Shown here: positions 51,667-59,562 of the stretch, piece after piece
Numbering within the stretch: the first letter of the stretch is position 1
How the letters are laid out: each line of letters begins with the position of its first letter
NCBI GenBank assembly: GCA_964223495.1
Contig: CAXQGL010000056.1
Span: 28,782-92,781 of the forward strand
Length of the DNA: 64,000 nt
Direction: 5' to 3'
Source: UBA8752 sp964223495
GTDB taxonomy: Bacteria > Bacteroidota > Bacteroidia > Flavobacteriales_D > Sanyastnellaceae
The notes under the pieces: model-generated
Database searches by the model: none
What the model was told of the DNA's origin: nothing
The model's input: the letters and a program-made list of their open reading frames with translations, nothing else
Translations under genes and position numbers: made by a program

Positions 51667-51674
51667 TATCTTCG
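51667..51674 (+). promoter_or_regulatory. Candidate -7 promoter element of tRNA-Leu
   Basis: TATCTTCG matches five of six fixed positions of TAnnTTTG and ends 8 nt before the mature tRNA 5' end, showing that TTCG-type boxes are probably functional here. Confidence 0.5.
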
Positions 51675-51682
51675 CGGCCCCT

Positions 51683-51764
51683 GCGGGCGTGGTGGAATTG
51701 GTAGACACGCCAGATTTAGGATCTGGTGCCGAAAGGTGTGGGGGTTCGAGCCCCTCCGCCCGCA
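51683..51764 (+). tRNA. tRNA-Leu (anticodon UAG)
   Basis: An 82-nt class II tRNA. The acceptor stem GCGGGCG/CGCCCGC is perfect, with discriminator A. The anticodon stem CCAGA/TCTGG encloses TTTAGGA (anticodon TAG). The variable arm TGCCGAAAGGTGT is long, as in leucine tRNAs, and the T arm is GGGGG-TTCGAGC-CCCTC. CCA is not encoded. tig starts 28 bp downstream and may be co-transcribed. Confidence 0.97.
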
Positions 51765-51792
51765 CTCAAGACCCGAGCACGATAGCAACGTT

Positions 51793-53142
51793 ATGGAAAT
51801 CACCAAGGAAAACATCGACGCCCTGAATGGCGTTCTGACGGTCAAGGTCCACCCCGAAGACTACAAGGAGAAGGTCGACGGCATCCTCGAGGACTACCGC
51901 AAGCAGGTCAAGATGCCTGGATTCCGGACCGGAAAGGTGCCCATCCAATTGGTGCGCAAGCAGTACGGCAAAGCGGTTCTGGCCGATGAGCTCAACAAGC
52001 TCCTCGGAGAGCGGATGGACGGCTACATCCGCGAGGAGAAACTGCGCCTGCTCGGCCAGCCCATCCCCGCCAAGGAGAACGACTCCGAGGGCAATTGGGA
52101 CAAGCCCGACGTGTTCACCTTCCGCTACGACATCGGGTTGAGTCCCAGGGTGGACATCAAGTTCGGTTGGTTCACCAAGTTCGTCAACCACAAGGTGCGC
52201 ATCGATGAAGCCCTGATCGATGAACAGATCGGCGACCTGCGGCGCCGGTACGGCAAAATGTCCGAGCGTGAGGAAATTGGTGAGGACTGTCTGGTGGTCG
52301 GGGAGTTCGTGGAGATGGAGGGTGACGAGATCAAGCCCGGCGGCGTCTTGCACGAGGGTACGATCAGCATGGATTCCGTGAAGGACGCCAAGACCGCCAA
52401 GGCATTGACAGGCCTGGTCAAGGGTGCCGAAGTGGTCGTCCATCCGGGGCACGTCAGCCGCGACGCGGAAGACCTCGCCCGGATGCTCGGCCTCGACGCC
52501 AAGGCCGCGGCCGATTTCAAGAATCCCCTGCGTTTCACGGTAAAGGAAGTCAGGCACATCGAACCGGCCGAACTCGGCGAGGAGCTTTACGACAAGTTGT
52601 TCGGTGAGGACGCGGTGACCGATGAAGAGGGGTTCCGCACCAAGGTGCGCGAGGACCTCGAACGCATCTTCGAGCGCGACGGGGACCGCGTCTTCCGCCG
52701 GAAATTCGTCGAGGAGGTCGTCGACAAGCTGAATCCGCCCCTTCCCGAGGATTTCCTCAAGCGGTGGATCCAGGTGGCCAATGAGAAGCCGATCACGGCG
52801 GAGGAGATTGAGGCCGAATTCGAGGAATACGCCAAGGGCATCAAGTGGCAGATCATCCAGAATCACATCATCGATGAACACGACATCGAGGTGGACGCCG
52901 AGGAAATCAAGTTGGAAGCGGGCAATGCCATCAAGGCTCAGTACGCCCAATACGGCATCCCATTGGAAGCCGAGCAATTGGATCCCATGGTGGCCCAGAT
53001 GATGACCGAACAGAAGGAGGTGCGCCGGATTGCCGAGTCCATCTACGAGCGCAAAGCCATCGACAAACTCCGTGAACTGGCCAAGATCAAAGAGAAGGAG
53101 GTTTCCCACGAAGAGTGGATGGAAATCGTCCGTTCCCTCTGA
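51793..53142 (+). CDS. tig: Trigger factor
   Basis: Ribosome-associated chaperone that meets nascent chains. It has 449 residues from ATG 51793 (MEITKENIDA). The N-terminal ribosome-binding domain has the signature region MPGFRTGKVPIQLVRKQYG. The peptidyl-prolyl isomerase-like middle domain (~150-250) is diverged, and the C-terminal chaperone arms are long charged helices. Length and helix-rich C-terminus match Bacteroidota trigger factors. The frame is open back into the tRNA, but translation from the ATG at 51793 is the natural choice. It is followed by clpP (50 bp), clpX and mutS, the common tig-clpP-clpX order. Confidence 0.95.
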   Translation: MEITKENIDALNGVLTVKVHPEDYKEKVDGILEDYRKQVKMPGFRTGKVPIQLVRKQYGKAVLADELNKLLGERMDGYIREEKLRLLGQPIPAKENDSEGNWDKPDVFTFRYDIGLSPRVDIKFGWFTKFVNHKVRIDEALIDEQIGDLRRRYGKMSEREEIGEDCLVVGEFVEMEGDEIKPGGVLHEGTISMDSVKDAKTAKALTGLVKGAEVVVHPGHVSRDAEDLARMLGLDAKAAADFKNPLRFTVKEVRHIEPAELGEELYDKLFGEDAVTDEEGFRTKVREDLERIFERDGDRVFRRKFVEEVVDKLNPPLPEDFLKRWIQVANEKPITAEEIEAEFEEYAKGIKWQIIQNHIIDEHDIEVDAEEIKLEAGNAIKAQYAQYGIPLEAEQLDPMVAQMMTEQKEVRRIAESIYERKAIDKLRELAKIKEKEVSHEEWMEIVRSL

Positions 53143-53174
53143 GATCGGGTGGCGGTCCTGTCGTCGGTGGGGGC

Positions 53175-53182
53175 TAACTTTC
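53175..53182 (+). promoter_or_regulatory. Candidate -7 promoter element for clpP
   Basis: TAACTTTC matches five of six fixed positions of TAnnTTTG and ends 10 nt before the clpP ATG, in the 50-bp tig-clpP gap. It may give a separate, nearly leaderless clpP-clpX-mutS transcript. Confidence 0.35.
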
Positions 53183-53192
53183 GGTCCATACC

Positions 53193-53879
53193 ATGATGAG
53201 CACGCGCAAGGAATTTCTGAAGTACGCCGTCCACGACCGCGGCTTCACCAGCCACCACGTTGAAGACTACATCTCCGCCGTCCACGGTCCGGAGAACATG
53301 ACCCGCACGGTCATCGAGGAACGGCAGATGCCCTTCCGCGAAGTCGACGTCTTTTCCCGCCTGATGGCGGATCGGATCATCTTTCTCGGAACCGGAGTGG
53401 ACGATTACATCGCCAACATCATCCAGGCCCAGATGCTCTTCCTCGAATCCACGGATCCGACGAAGGACATCCAGATCTACATCAACTCACCGGGAGGCAG
53501 CGTCTACGCCGGTCTTGGCATCTACGACACGATGCAGTACATCCGTCCGGACGTCGCCACCATCTGTACGGGCATGGCCGCCTCCATGGGTGCCGTGCTG
53601 CTCTGTGCCGGGGCCGCCGGCAAGCGGACCGGCCTCAAGCACAGCCGCACGATGATCCACCAGCCGCTGGGCGGTGCGCGCGGTCAAGCCAGCGACATTG
53701 AGATTACCGCGCGGGAAATCCTTAAATTGAAGGAGGAACTGTACCGCATCATCGCCCACCACTCCGGCCAGGACTACGAGAAAGTCTACGAGGACAGTGA
53801 CCGGGACTATTGGATGATCGCCGAGGAGGCCAAGGCCTACGGTATGATCGACGAGGTGCTGGAGCGGAAGCAGGACTGA
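53193..53879 (+). CDS. clpP: ATP-dependent Clp protease proteolytic subunit
   Basis: Serine protease that degrades proteins unfolded by ClpX or ClpA/C. It has 228 residues with an N-terminal extension (~1-40) that is probably removed. The catalytic triad is Ser131 (GMAASMGAVLL), His156 (RTMIHQPLGG) and Asp205 (DRDYWM); the spacings of 25 and 49 residues equal those in E. coli ClpP. Two ATGs open the gene (53193 and 53196). It is 7 bp before clpX and clearly in one operon with it. Confidence 0.98.
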   Translation: MMSTRKEFLKYAVHDRGFTSHHVEDYISAVHGPENMTRTVIEERQMPFREVDVFSRLMADRIIFLGTGVDDYIANIIQAQMLFLESTDPTKDIQIYINSPGGSVYAGLGIYDTMQYIRPDVATICTGMAASMGAVLLCAGAAGKRTGLKHSRTMIHQPLGGARGQASDIEITAREILKLKEELYRIIAHHSGQDYEKVYEDSDRDYWMIAEEAKAYGMIDEVLERKQD

Positions 53880-53886
53880 CAACAAC

Positions 53887-55113
53887 ATGGCGGATCGCGA
53901 AATCAATTGCTCGTTCTGCGGGCGCAAGAAGTCGGAAGTCGACATCCTCATCGCGGGGGTGACGGGCCACATCTGCGACCATTGCATCGAGCAGGCGGAC
54001 GCCATCGTGAAGGAGGAGCGGCATGCCGGAAGCGACAATGCGTTCGATCCCGGACTTCAATTGGAGCGCCCGGCGGACATCAAGCGCTTCCTCGATGATT
54101 ATGTGATCGGGCAGGAAAATGCCAAGCGCACCCTGAGCGTCGCGGTCTACAACCACTACAAGCGACTCGCCCACCCGGCAGAGGATGACGAGGTTGAAAT
54201 CGAGAAATCCAACATCGTACTCGTGGGTGAAACGGGCACGGGCAAGACGCTGTTGGCACGGAGCATTGCCCGCCTGCTCAAGGTGCCTTTCTGCATCGCG
54301 GACGCCACCATCCTGACGGAGGCGGGCTACGTGGGGGAAGATGTCGAGAGTGTGCTGTCCCGGTTGTTGCAGTCCGCTGATTATGATGTGGCCAAGGCGC
54401 AACGCGGCATTGTCTTCATCGATGAGATCGACAAGATTGCCCGCAAGAGTGACAACCCCTCCATCACCCGTGACGTCAGTGGTGAAGGGGTCCAACAGGC
54501 CTTGCTCAAGCTGCTCGAAGGTGCCGAGGTGAATGTGCCGCCACAGGGTGGCCGGAAGCACCCGGAACAGAAGCTCATCACCATCGACACCCGGAACATC
54601 CTCTTCATATGTGGGGGTGCCTTCAGTGGCATCGACCAACACATCGAACGCCGCATCGCCACTTCCAGCATCGGTTTCAAGACGGAGAACGGAGAGCGCC
54701 CAGAGTCCCTGCTGTCCGCCATAGCGCCCGCGGACCTGCGCAGCTATGGCCTGATTCCGGAACTCATCGGTCGCTTTCCGGTCCTCACCCATCTGGACCC
54801 GCTCGAGCCCGGTGCGTTGCGCCGCATCCTGACCGAACCCAAGAACGCTTTGGTGAAGCAGTACCAGCGCCTCTTCGAACTGGACGGAATTGCCCTCCAA
54901 TTCGATGCGGATGCCCTCGATTTCATCGTGGAAAAGGCGGTGGAATTCAAACTGGGTGCGCGCGGGTTGCGGAGCATCTGCGAGGCCGTTCTGAGTGATG
55001 CCATGTTCGAACTTCCCGGAAAGGAAGGCGTGGACGCACTGCGCGTCACCGCCGAATACGCCCGTCAACAGTTCGATGACAGCGACGAGGGCCGCCTGAA
55101 GGTCGCATCCTGA
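53887..55113 (+). CDS. clpX: ATP-dependent Clp protease ATP-binding subunit ClpX
   Basis: AAA+ unfoldase that feeds substrates to ClpP. It has 408 residues. The N-terminal C4 zinc finger uses Cys8, Cys11, Cys30 and Cys33 and binds adaptors or substrates. Walker A GETGTGKT is at 114-121 and Walker B includes DEID at 179-182. The RKSDNPSITRDVSGEGVQQALLK region (read as RKSDNPSITRDVSGE then GVQQALLK) and GLIPELIGRFPV are ClpX hallmarks. The ClpP-binding IGF-type loop is expected near ICGGAFSGID. It lies 6 bp before mutS. Confidence 0.98.
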   Translation: MADREINCSFCGRKKSEVDILIAGVTGHICDHCIEQADAIVKEERHAGSDNAFDPGLQLERPADIKRFLDDYVIGQENAKRTLSVAVYNHYKRLAHPAEDDEVEIEKSNIVLVGETGTGKTLLARSIARLLKVPFCIADATILTEAGYVGEDVESVLSRLLQSADYDVAKAQRGIVFIDEIDKIARKSDNPSITRDVSGEGVQQALLKLLEGAEVNVPPQGGRKHPEQKLITIDTRNILFICGGAFSGIDQHIERRIATSSIGFKTENGERPESLLSAIAPADLRSYGLIPELIGRFPVLTHLDPLEPGALRRILTEPKNALVKQYQRLFELDGIALQFDADALDFIVEKAVEFKLGARGLRSICEAVLSDAMFELPGKEGVDALRVTAEYARQQFDDSDEGRLKVAS

Positions 55114-55119
55114 TCCTCC

Positions 55120-57786
55120 ATGGCGCAGGCCAAGGAGAAAACGGTCAGGCAGAAGGGCACCAAGGAAACGCCCTTGATGGCGCAATACAACCGCGTCAAG
55201 GCCCAGCATCCCGATGCACTCCTGCTCTTCCGGGTGGGTGATTTCTATGAGACTTTCGGACAGGACGCGGTCACGGCGGCCAAGGTCCTCAACATTGTCC
55301 TGACCGCCCGGAAAAATGGTGCTGCATCCGAGGTGGAACTCGCCGGCTTTCCCCACCACGCCCTGGAGAATTACCTGCCCAAACTGGTCCGGGCCGGGCA
55401 CCGTGTTGCCGTATGCGACCAATTGGAGGACCCGAAGACGACCAAGACCATTGTCAAGCGTGGGGTTACGGAAATGGTAACGCCGGGGGTCGCCCTCAAT
55501 GACCAGGTCCTCGAAGCACGCGAAAACAACTGGCTCGCCGCCGTGCATGTCGTCCTCGAGGGAAGGGGACAGCACAAACGGGAGCGGGCAGGGGTCTCCT
55601 TCCTTGACGTTTCGACCGGTGAATTTCTCGCCGGTGAAGGCTCCCCGGATGAAATCGCGCCCCTGCTCCGGACTTTCCGGCCCAAGGAGACCCTGCACCT
55701 GCGCCATGCGGAACCGGAGTCGCTCGCCCTGACAGGGTATCGATTCCCGCTTGATGACTGGGTCTGGCAGGGCGACTTCGCCAGGGAAACGCTCGAAGGG
55801 CACTTCGGGACCCAAGGATTGAAGGGTTTCGGACTGGAGGGCCAACCGCTGGCCGTGATCGCCGCCGGTGCTGCGCTGCACTACGTGGGCACCACGAAAC
55901 ACGACCGGTTGGCACACATCGCTTCACTGGGCAGGGTCGAATGGGGCCGCAACGTCGCCATGGACGGCTTCACCATCCGGAACCTCGAGCTGCTGGTGCC
56001 CACGCATCCGGAAGGCACGGCATTGGTCGACGTCATGGACCGTTCGGTCACCCCCATGGGCGCACGGATGCTGCGGCGATGGATTGCCCAGCCACTGTGC
56101 GAACCCGAGGGCATCACCCGGCGCCACGAAGCCGTAGCCGCCTTTCTCGAACAACCGGAAATGCGGGCGGACCTCATCGCGGAGCTCACCCGCATCGGGG
56201 ACCTTGAGCGACTGCTGGCCAAAGTGGCGGCCGTCCGGATATCACCCGCGGAACTGGAACGGTTGCGCCGCGCTTTGACCGCAGTGGAAGCGCTGAGGCT
56301 CGCTGTGGACAGCTCCGATGACCCCGTCATCGGGAGGTGGGCGGGTCGCCTCGACCCTGCCGATGCCGCATTGGAAAGGCTGCGTGCGGAGTTGACCGAA
56401 GACCCACCAGGGGTGCTCGGCAAAGGCGCCACCATCACCTCGGGTGTGGTCGGAGAGCTCGATGAGCTGCGCGACCTGAGGGACAACGGCAAGGCCAAAC
56501 TGGACGGCATCCGTGAGCGGGAGTCGGAGGCGACCGGAATCACCTCCCTCAAGATTGCCTTCAACAACGTTTTCGGGTACTACCTCGAAGTCCGTCACGC
56601 GCACAAGGACAAGGTGCCGGAAACGTGGATCCGAAAGCAGACCCTGACCCAGGCCGAGCGTTACATCACCCCGGAGCTCAAGGAATTGGAGCAGCGCATC
56701 CTCCATGCGGAAGAGCGGCTCGACGTGGTGGAGCGGGAAGCGTTCACCGCATTGGTGACCGCATTGCACCCCTTCCTCCCCGTGCTCCAATCCACCGCCC
56801 GGGCCGTGGCGGGACTGGACCTCCTGCTCGGATTCGCGGAATTGGCTGAGGACCATGGCTACACCCGCCCCACCCTTGTGGAGGGCCCGGAACTCGAAAT
56901 CGTCGGTGGCCGGCATCCCGTCATCGAACGGTGCCTTCCCGATGGGGAGACCTACGTGGCCAACGACGTCGCTTTGGACCGGGACCACCGTCAGATTCTG
57001 ATGATCACCGGACCCAACATGTCGGGAAAAAGCGCCCTGTTGCGCCAGACTGCCCTCATCGTGCTGATGGGGCAAATGGGCAGCTACGTCCCGGCCCGAT
57101 CGGTCAGGATGGGGGTGGTCGACAAGGTGTTCACCCGGGTCGGTGCGTCGGACAACCTGAGTGCGGGTGAATCCACCTTCATGGTCGAGATGAATGAGAC
57201 GGCCTCCATCCTGCACAACCTGTCGGACCGTTCGCTGGTCCTGCTCGATGAGATCGGTCGCGGAACGAGCACGTATGATGGCATCAGCATCGCCTGGGCC
57301 ATCGCCGAGTTCCTTCACGAGCACCCCAAATTCAGGGCCAAGACACTGTTCGCCACACATTACCACGAACTCAATCGGATGGCGGACCGGTTCCCACGGA
57401 TCCACAATGCCAATGTGAGCGTGCGGCAACAGGATGGAAAGGTGTTGTTCCTCCGGAAACTGGTGCCGGGGGGCAGCGAACACAGCTTCGGGATTCACGT
57501 GGCCAAACTGGCCGGCATGCCTGCAGCCCTCGTCCGCCGCGCCGAGGAAGTCCTCACCGGGTTGGAATCACAGGCGGGAGGCCGTCAGGATGGGGCCGAT
57601 GCTGCGAAGGGCAAGCAACCGTTGACGATGGACGGGGAGGACGGCATGCAACTGAGTTTCTTTCAATTGGACGATCCGGTCCTCGAGGACATCAAGGAGG
57701 ACCTGCTGGACCTCGACATCGACCGTCTGACTCCGGTGGAGGCCTTGATGAAACTGCACGAAATCAGGAAAAGGGTTGGGGGCTGA
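55120..57786 (+). CDS. mutS: DNA mismatch repair protein MutS
   Basis: Recognises base mismatches and small loops and recruits MutL. It has 888 residues, the MutS1 type. The mismatch-reading Phe-x-Glu motif is Phe42-Tyr43-Glu44 in GDFYETFG. The connector, lever and clamp domains are followed by Walker A GPNMSGKS at 631-638, the signature STFMVEMNE, and Walker B LVLLDEIGRGTSTYDG around 706-720. The C-terminal LTPVEALMKLHEI is typical. It starts 6 bp after clpX, so DNA repair and protein-quality genes share a transcript. It ends 6 bp from the convergent ald. Confidence 0.98.
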   Translation: MAQAKEKTVRQKGTKETPLMAQYNRVKAQHPDALLLFRVGDFYETFGQDAVTAAKVLNIVLTARKNGAASEVELAGFPHHALENYLPKLVRAGHRVAVCDQLEDPKTTKTIVKRGVTEMVTPGVALNDQVLEARENNWLAAVHVVLEGRGQHKRERAGVSFLDVSTGEFLAGEGSPDEIAPLLRTFRPKETLHLRHAEPESLALTGYRFPLDDWVWQGDFARETLEGHFGTQGLKGFGLEGQPLAVIAAGAALHYVGTTKHDRLAHIASLGRVEWGRNVAMDGFTIRNLELLVPTHPEGTALVDVMDRSVTPMGARMLRRWIAQPLCEPEGITRRHEAVAAFLEQPEMRADLIAELTRIGDLERLLAKVAAVRISPAELERLRRALTAVEALRLAVDSSDDPVIGRWAGRLDPADAALERLRAELTEDPPGVLGKGATITSGVVGELDELRDLRDNGKAKLDGIRERESEATGITSLKIAFNNVFGYYLEVRHAHKDKVPETWIRKQTLTQAERYITPELKELEQRILHAEERLDVVEREAFTALVTALHPFLPVLQSTARAVAGLDLLLGFAELAEDHGYTRPTLVEGPELEIVGGRHPVIERCLPDGETYVANDVALDRDHRQILMITGPNMSGKSALLRQTALIVLMGQMGSYVPARSVRMGVVDKVFTRVGASDNLSAGESTFMVEMNETASILHNLSDRSLVLLDEIGRGTSTYDGISIAWAIAEFLHEHPKFRAKTLFATHYHELNRMADRFPRIHNANVSVRQQDGKVLFLRKLVPGGSEHSFGIHVAKLAGMPAALVRRAEEVLTGLESQAGGRQDGADAAKGKQPLTMDGEDGMQLSFFQLDDPVLEDIKEDLLDLDIDRLTPVEALMKLHEIRKRVGG

Positions 57787-57792
57787 CCCCGA

Positions 57793-59013
57793 TCAATCCA
57801 ATGCGGCAATCAACAGGTTGAGGTCCTTGTAAGGCCAACCGAAGGCTTCGGCGAGGTCGCGGTTGACCACATTGCCCCGGTACAGGTACAATCCGCTTCG
57901 GATCATGGGGCTGCTTTCCAGACCCTGACCGATTCCGCCACTATCACCCACCTGCTGGAGGAGTGGCCCCAAGAGATTGGAAAGCGCCAGGCTGGCCGTG
58001 CGCGGCACGCGGCTCGGGATGTTCGTCACGCCGTAATGGGTCACGCCGTGCTCCACGAAAACGGGATCTTCGTGGTTCGTCAGGCGGGAAGTCTCGAAAC
58101 AGCCACCGCTGTCGATGCTCACATCGACGATGACCGAGCCTTCCCTCATGTCCCGCACCATGTCCTCGGTGACGATCATCGGGGTCCTTCCGAGGTGGGG
58201 ACGCACCGCACCGATGACAGCGTTGGCCTCCTTGAGGGACTCGCGAAGCACCTTCGGATGCAGGGTGCTCGTCCACAGGCGGCCGCCGATCTCCCCCCTG
58301 AGCCGGCGCAAGCGATACGGGTTCGAATCGAAGACCCTGACCGACGCTCCAAGCCCGATGGCGGCCCGGGTTGCGAACTCCCCGACCGTTCCGGCCCCGA
58401 TGATGACCACCTCCGAAGGGGCCACTCCGGTCATGCCCCCCATCATGGAACCGTCTCCGAATTCGGGATGGGCAAGGTATTCCCCGGCGATGAGGATACT
58501 CGTGGTGCCTGCGATCTCGCCCATGGCCCTCACCAATGGAAAGATGCCGGTCCTGTCCTGCATGAAGTCCCAGGCCACCGCCGTGATCTTCCGGTCCATC
58601 ATCTTCTCGATGGTGGTTTCCGGATGGGTGGCCAACTGCAGTCCGCTGAAAATCGTCTGGCGGTCCCGCATGTGCTCCAGTTCCGCCTCCTGAGGCGGGG
58701 CCACCTTGAGGATGATGTCGTTGTCGTAGACCGAACGTGCGTCCGGGGCAATCCTGGCACCCGCCTCACTGTAGGCCGCATCCGTGAACTGGGCATGCAC
58801 CCCGGCTCCGGTCTCCACCACGACCTCATGGCCATTGGCCACGAGCAGCCCCACCGCGTCGGGGTCGAGGGCCACACGCCGTTCTTGAAGGACGATTTCC
58901 TTGGGGATTCCGATGCGGAGGGAGTGCTCTCCCGTCGGTACGGCGAGGAGTTCCTCTTGAGGTGAAAGGGCGGCTTGGAAGGCCAGCCGGCGGATGCGTT
59001 CCTTGGTTTCCAC
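57793..59013 (-). CDS. ald: Alanine dehydrogenase
   Basis: NAD-dependent interconversion of alanine with pyruvate and ammonia. It has 406 residues, about 35 longer at the N-terminus than the classical enzyme. The conserved start RIGIPKEIVLQERRVAL begins near residue 32; the core includes YLAHPEFG, SEVVIIGAGTVGEFA (dinucleotide site) and VDVSIDSGGCFETSRLTNH with a conserved catalytic-site aspartate. The reading frame opens with GTG at 59011-59013 and has no ATG before the conserved core, so this non-ATG start is likely. It is third in porX-tsaE-ald, 24 bp after tsaE. A similar gene order is, in my recollection, common in Flavobacteria. Confidence 0.92.
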   Translation of the reverse strand: METKERIRRLAFQAALSPQEELLAVPTGEHSLRIGIPKEIVLQERRVALDPDAVGLLVANGHEVVVETGAGVHAQFTDAAYSEAGARIAPDARSVYDNDIILKVAPPQEAELEHMRDRQTIFSGLQLATHPETTIEKMMDRKITAVAWDFMQDRTGIFPLVRAMGEIAGTTSILIAGEYLAHPEFGDGSMMGGMTGVAPSEVVIIGAGTVGEFATRAAIGLGASVRVFDSNPYRLRRLRGEIGGRLWTSTLHPKVLRESLKEANAVIGAVRPHLGRTPMIVTEDMVRDMREGSVIVDVSIDSGGCFETSRLTNHEDPVFVEHGVTHYGVTNIPSRVPRTASLALSNLLGPLLQQVGDSGGIGQGLESSPMIRSGLYLYRGNVVNRDLAEAFGWPYKDLNLLIAALD

Positions 59014-59037
59014 GGCGGTGTCGGACGTCAGGGGAAT

Positions 59038-59562
59038 TTACACGGATTCCTTTTCCCACAAAGCAGCCAGCCTAAGTCCGTCCGGTTGACGCTCCAAACG
59101 GAGCAACTTGGCGTTTTCGGGAAAATGATCCGCAGCCCGTTCCGGCCACTCCACAAGGGTCAACGCGCGGCCATCCTCCATCAACTCATCCCACCCCAGG
59201 TCACGCAATTCAGATTCGTTGTTGATCCGGTACAGGTCGAGGTGCCGGAGCATGTGCTGTTCATCGCGGAGCCCTTGCTGAACAGGGTACTCCTGGCACA
59301 GGGCGAAAGTGGGACTGGTGGCATCATCGATGGCACCCATGGTCTTTGCGAGGGCCGCCACGAAAGTGGTCTTGCCGGTGCCCATGGGGGCCTGGATGGC
59401 GATGACATCACCCCAGTCCACCCATTGTCGGAAAGATTCCGTCACCTTCCCGAGTTGGGACAAACCAAAAGGACCGGAACGCCAAATGCAGCGCAGCAGG
59501 TTCTCTCCACCCTCCGCAACCGGTCCGCCGGGCGTCTGTGCGGGATCGTCCACGGCGCTCAT
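59038..59562 (-). CDS. tsaE: tRNA threonylcarbamoyladenosine biosynthesis ATPase TsaE
   Basis: ATPase that helps TsaB/TsaD transfer the threonylcarbamoyl group to A37 of ANN-reading tRNAs. It has 174 residues, about 20 more than the minimal protein, with the extra at the N-terminus. The P-loop APMGTGKTT lies near residue 60; SPTFALCQEY and HLDLYRINNESEL follow, then LVEWPERA near the C-terminus, all family hallmarks. Its ATG overlaps the porX stop by 4 bp (ATGA), so translation is coupled to porX. Partners TsaB, TsaC and TsaD are not in the window. Confidence 0.95.
   Translation of the reverse strand: MSAVDDPAQTPGGPVAEGGENLLRCIWRSGPFGLSQLGKVTESFRQWVDWGDVIAIQAPMGTGKTTFVAALAKTMGAIDDATSPTFALCQEYPVQQGLRDEQHMLRHLDLYRINNESELRDLGWDELMEDGRALTLVEWPERAADHFPENAKLLRLERQPDGLRLAALWEKESV

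Noticed and set aside
53749..55917. Open frame of about 720 codons on the minus strand opposite clpP, clpX and mutS
   Set aside because: It crosses three confident genes, has no signal or motif, and is explained by codon composition of the real genes.
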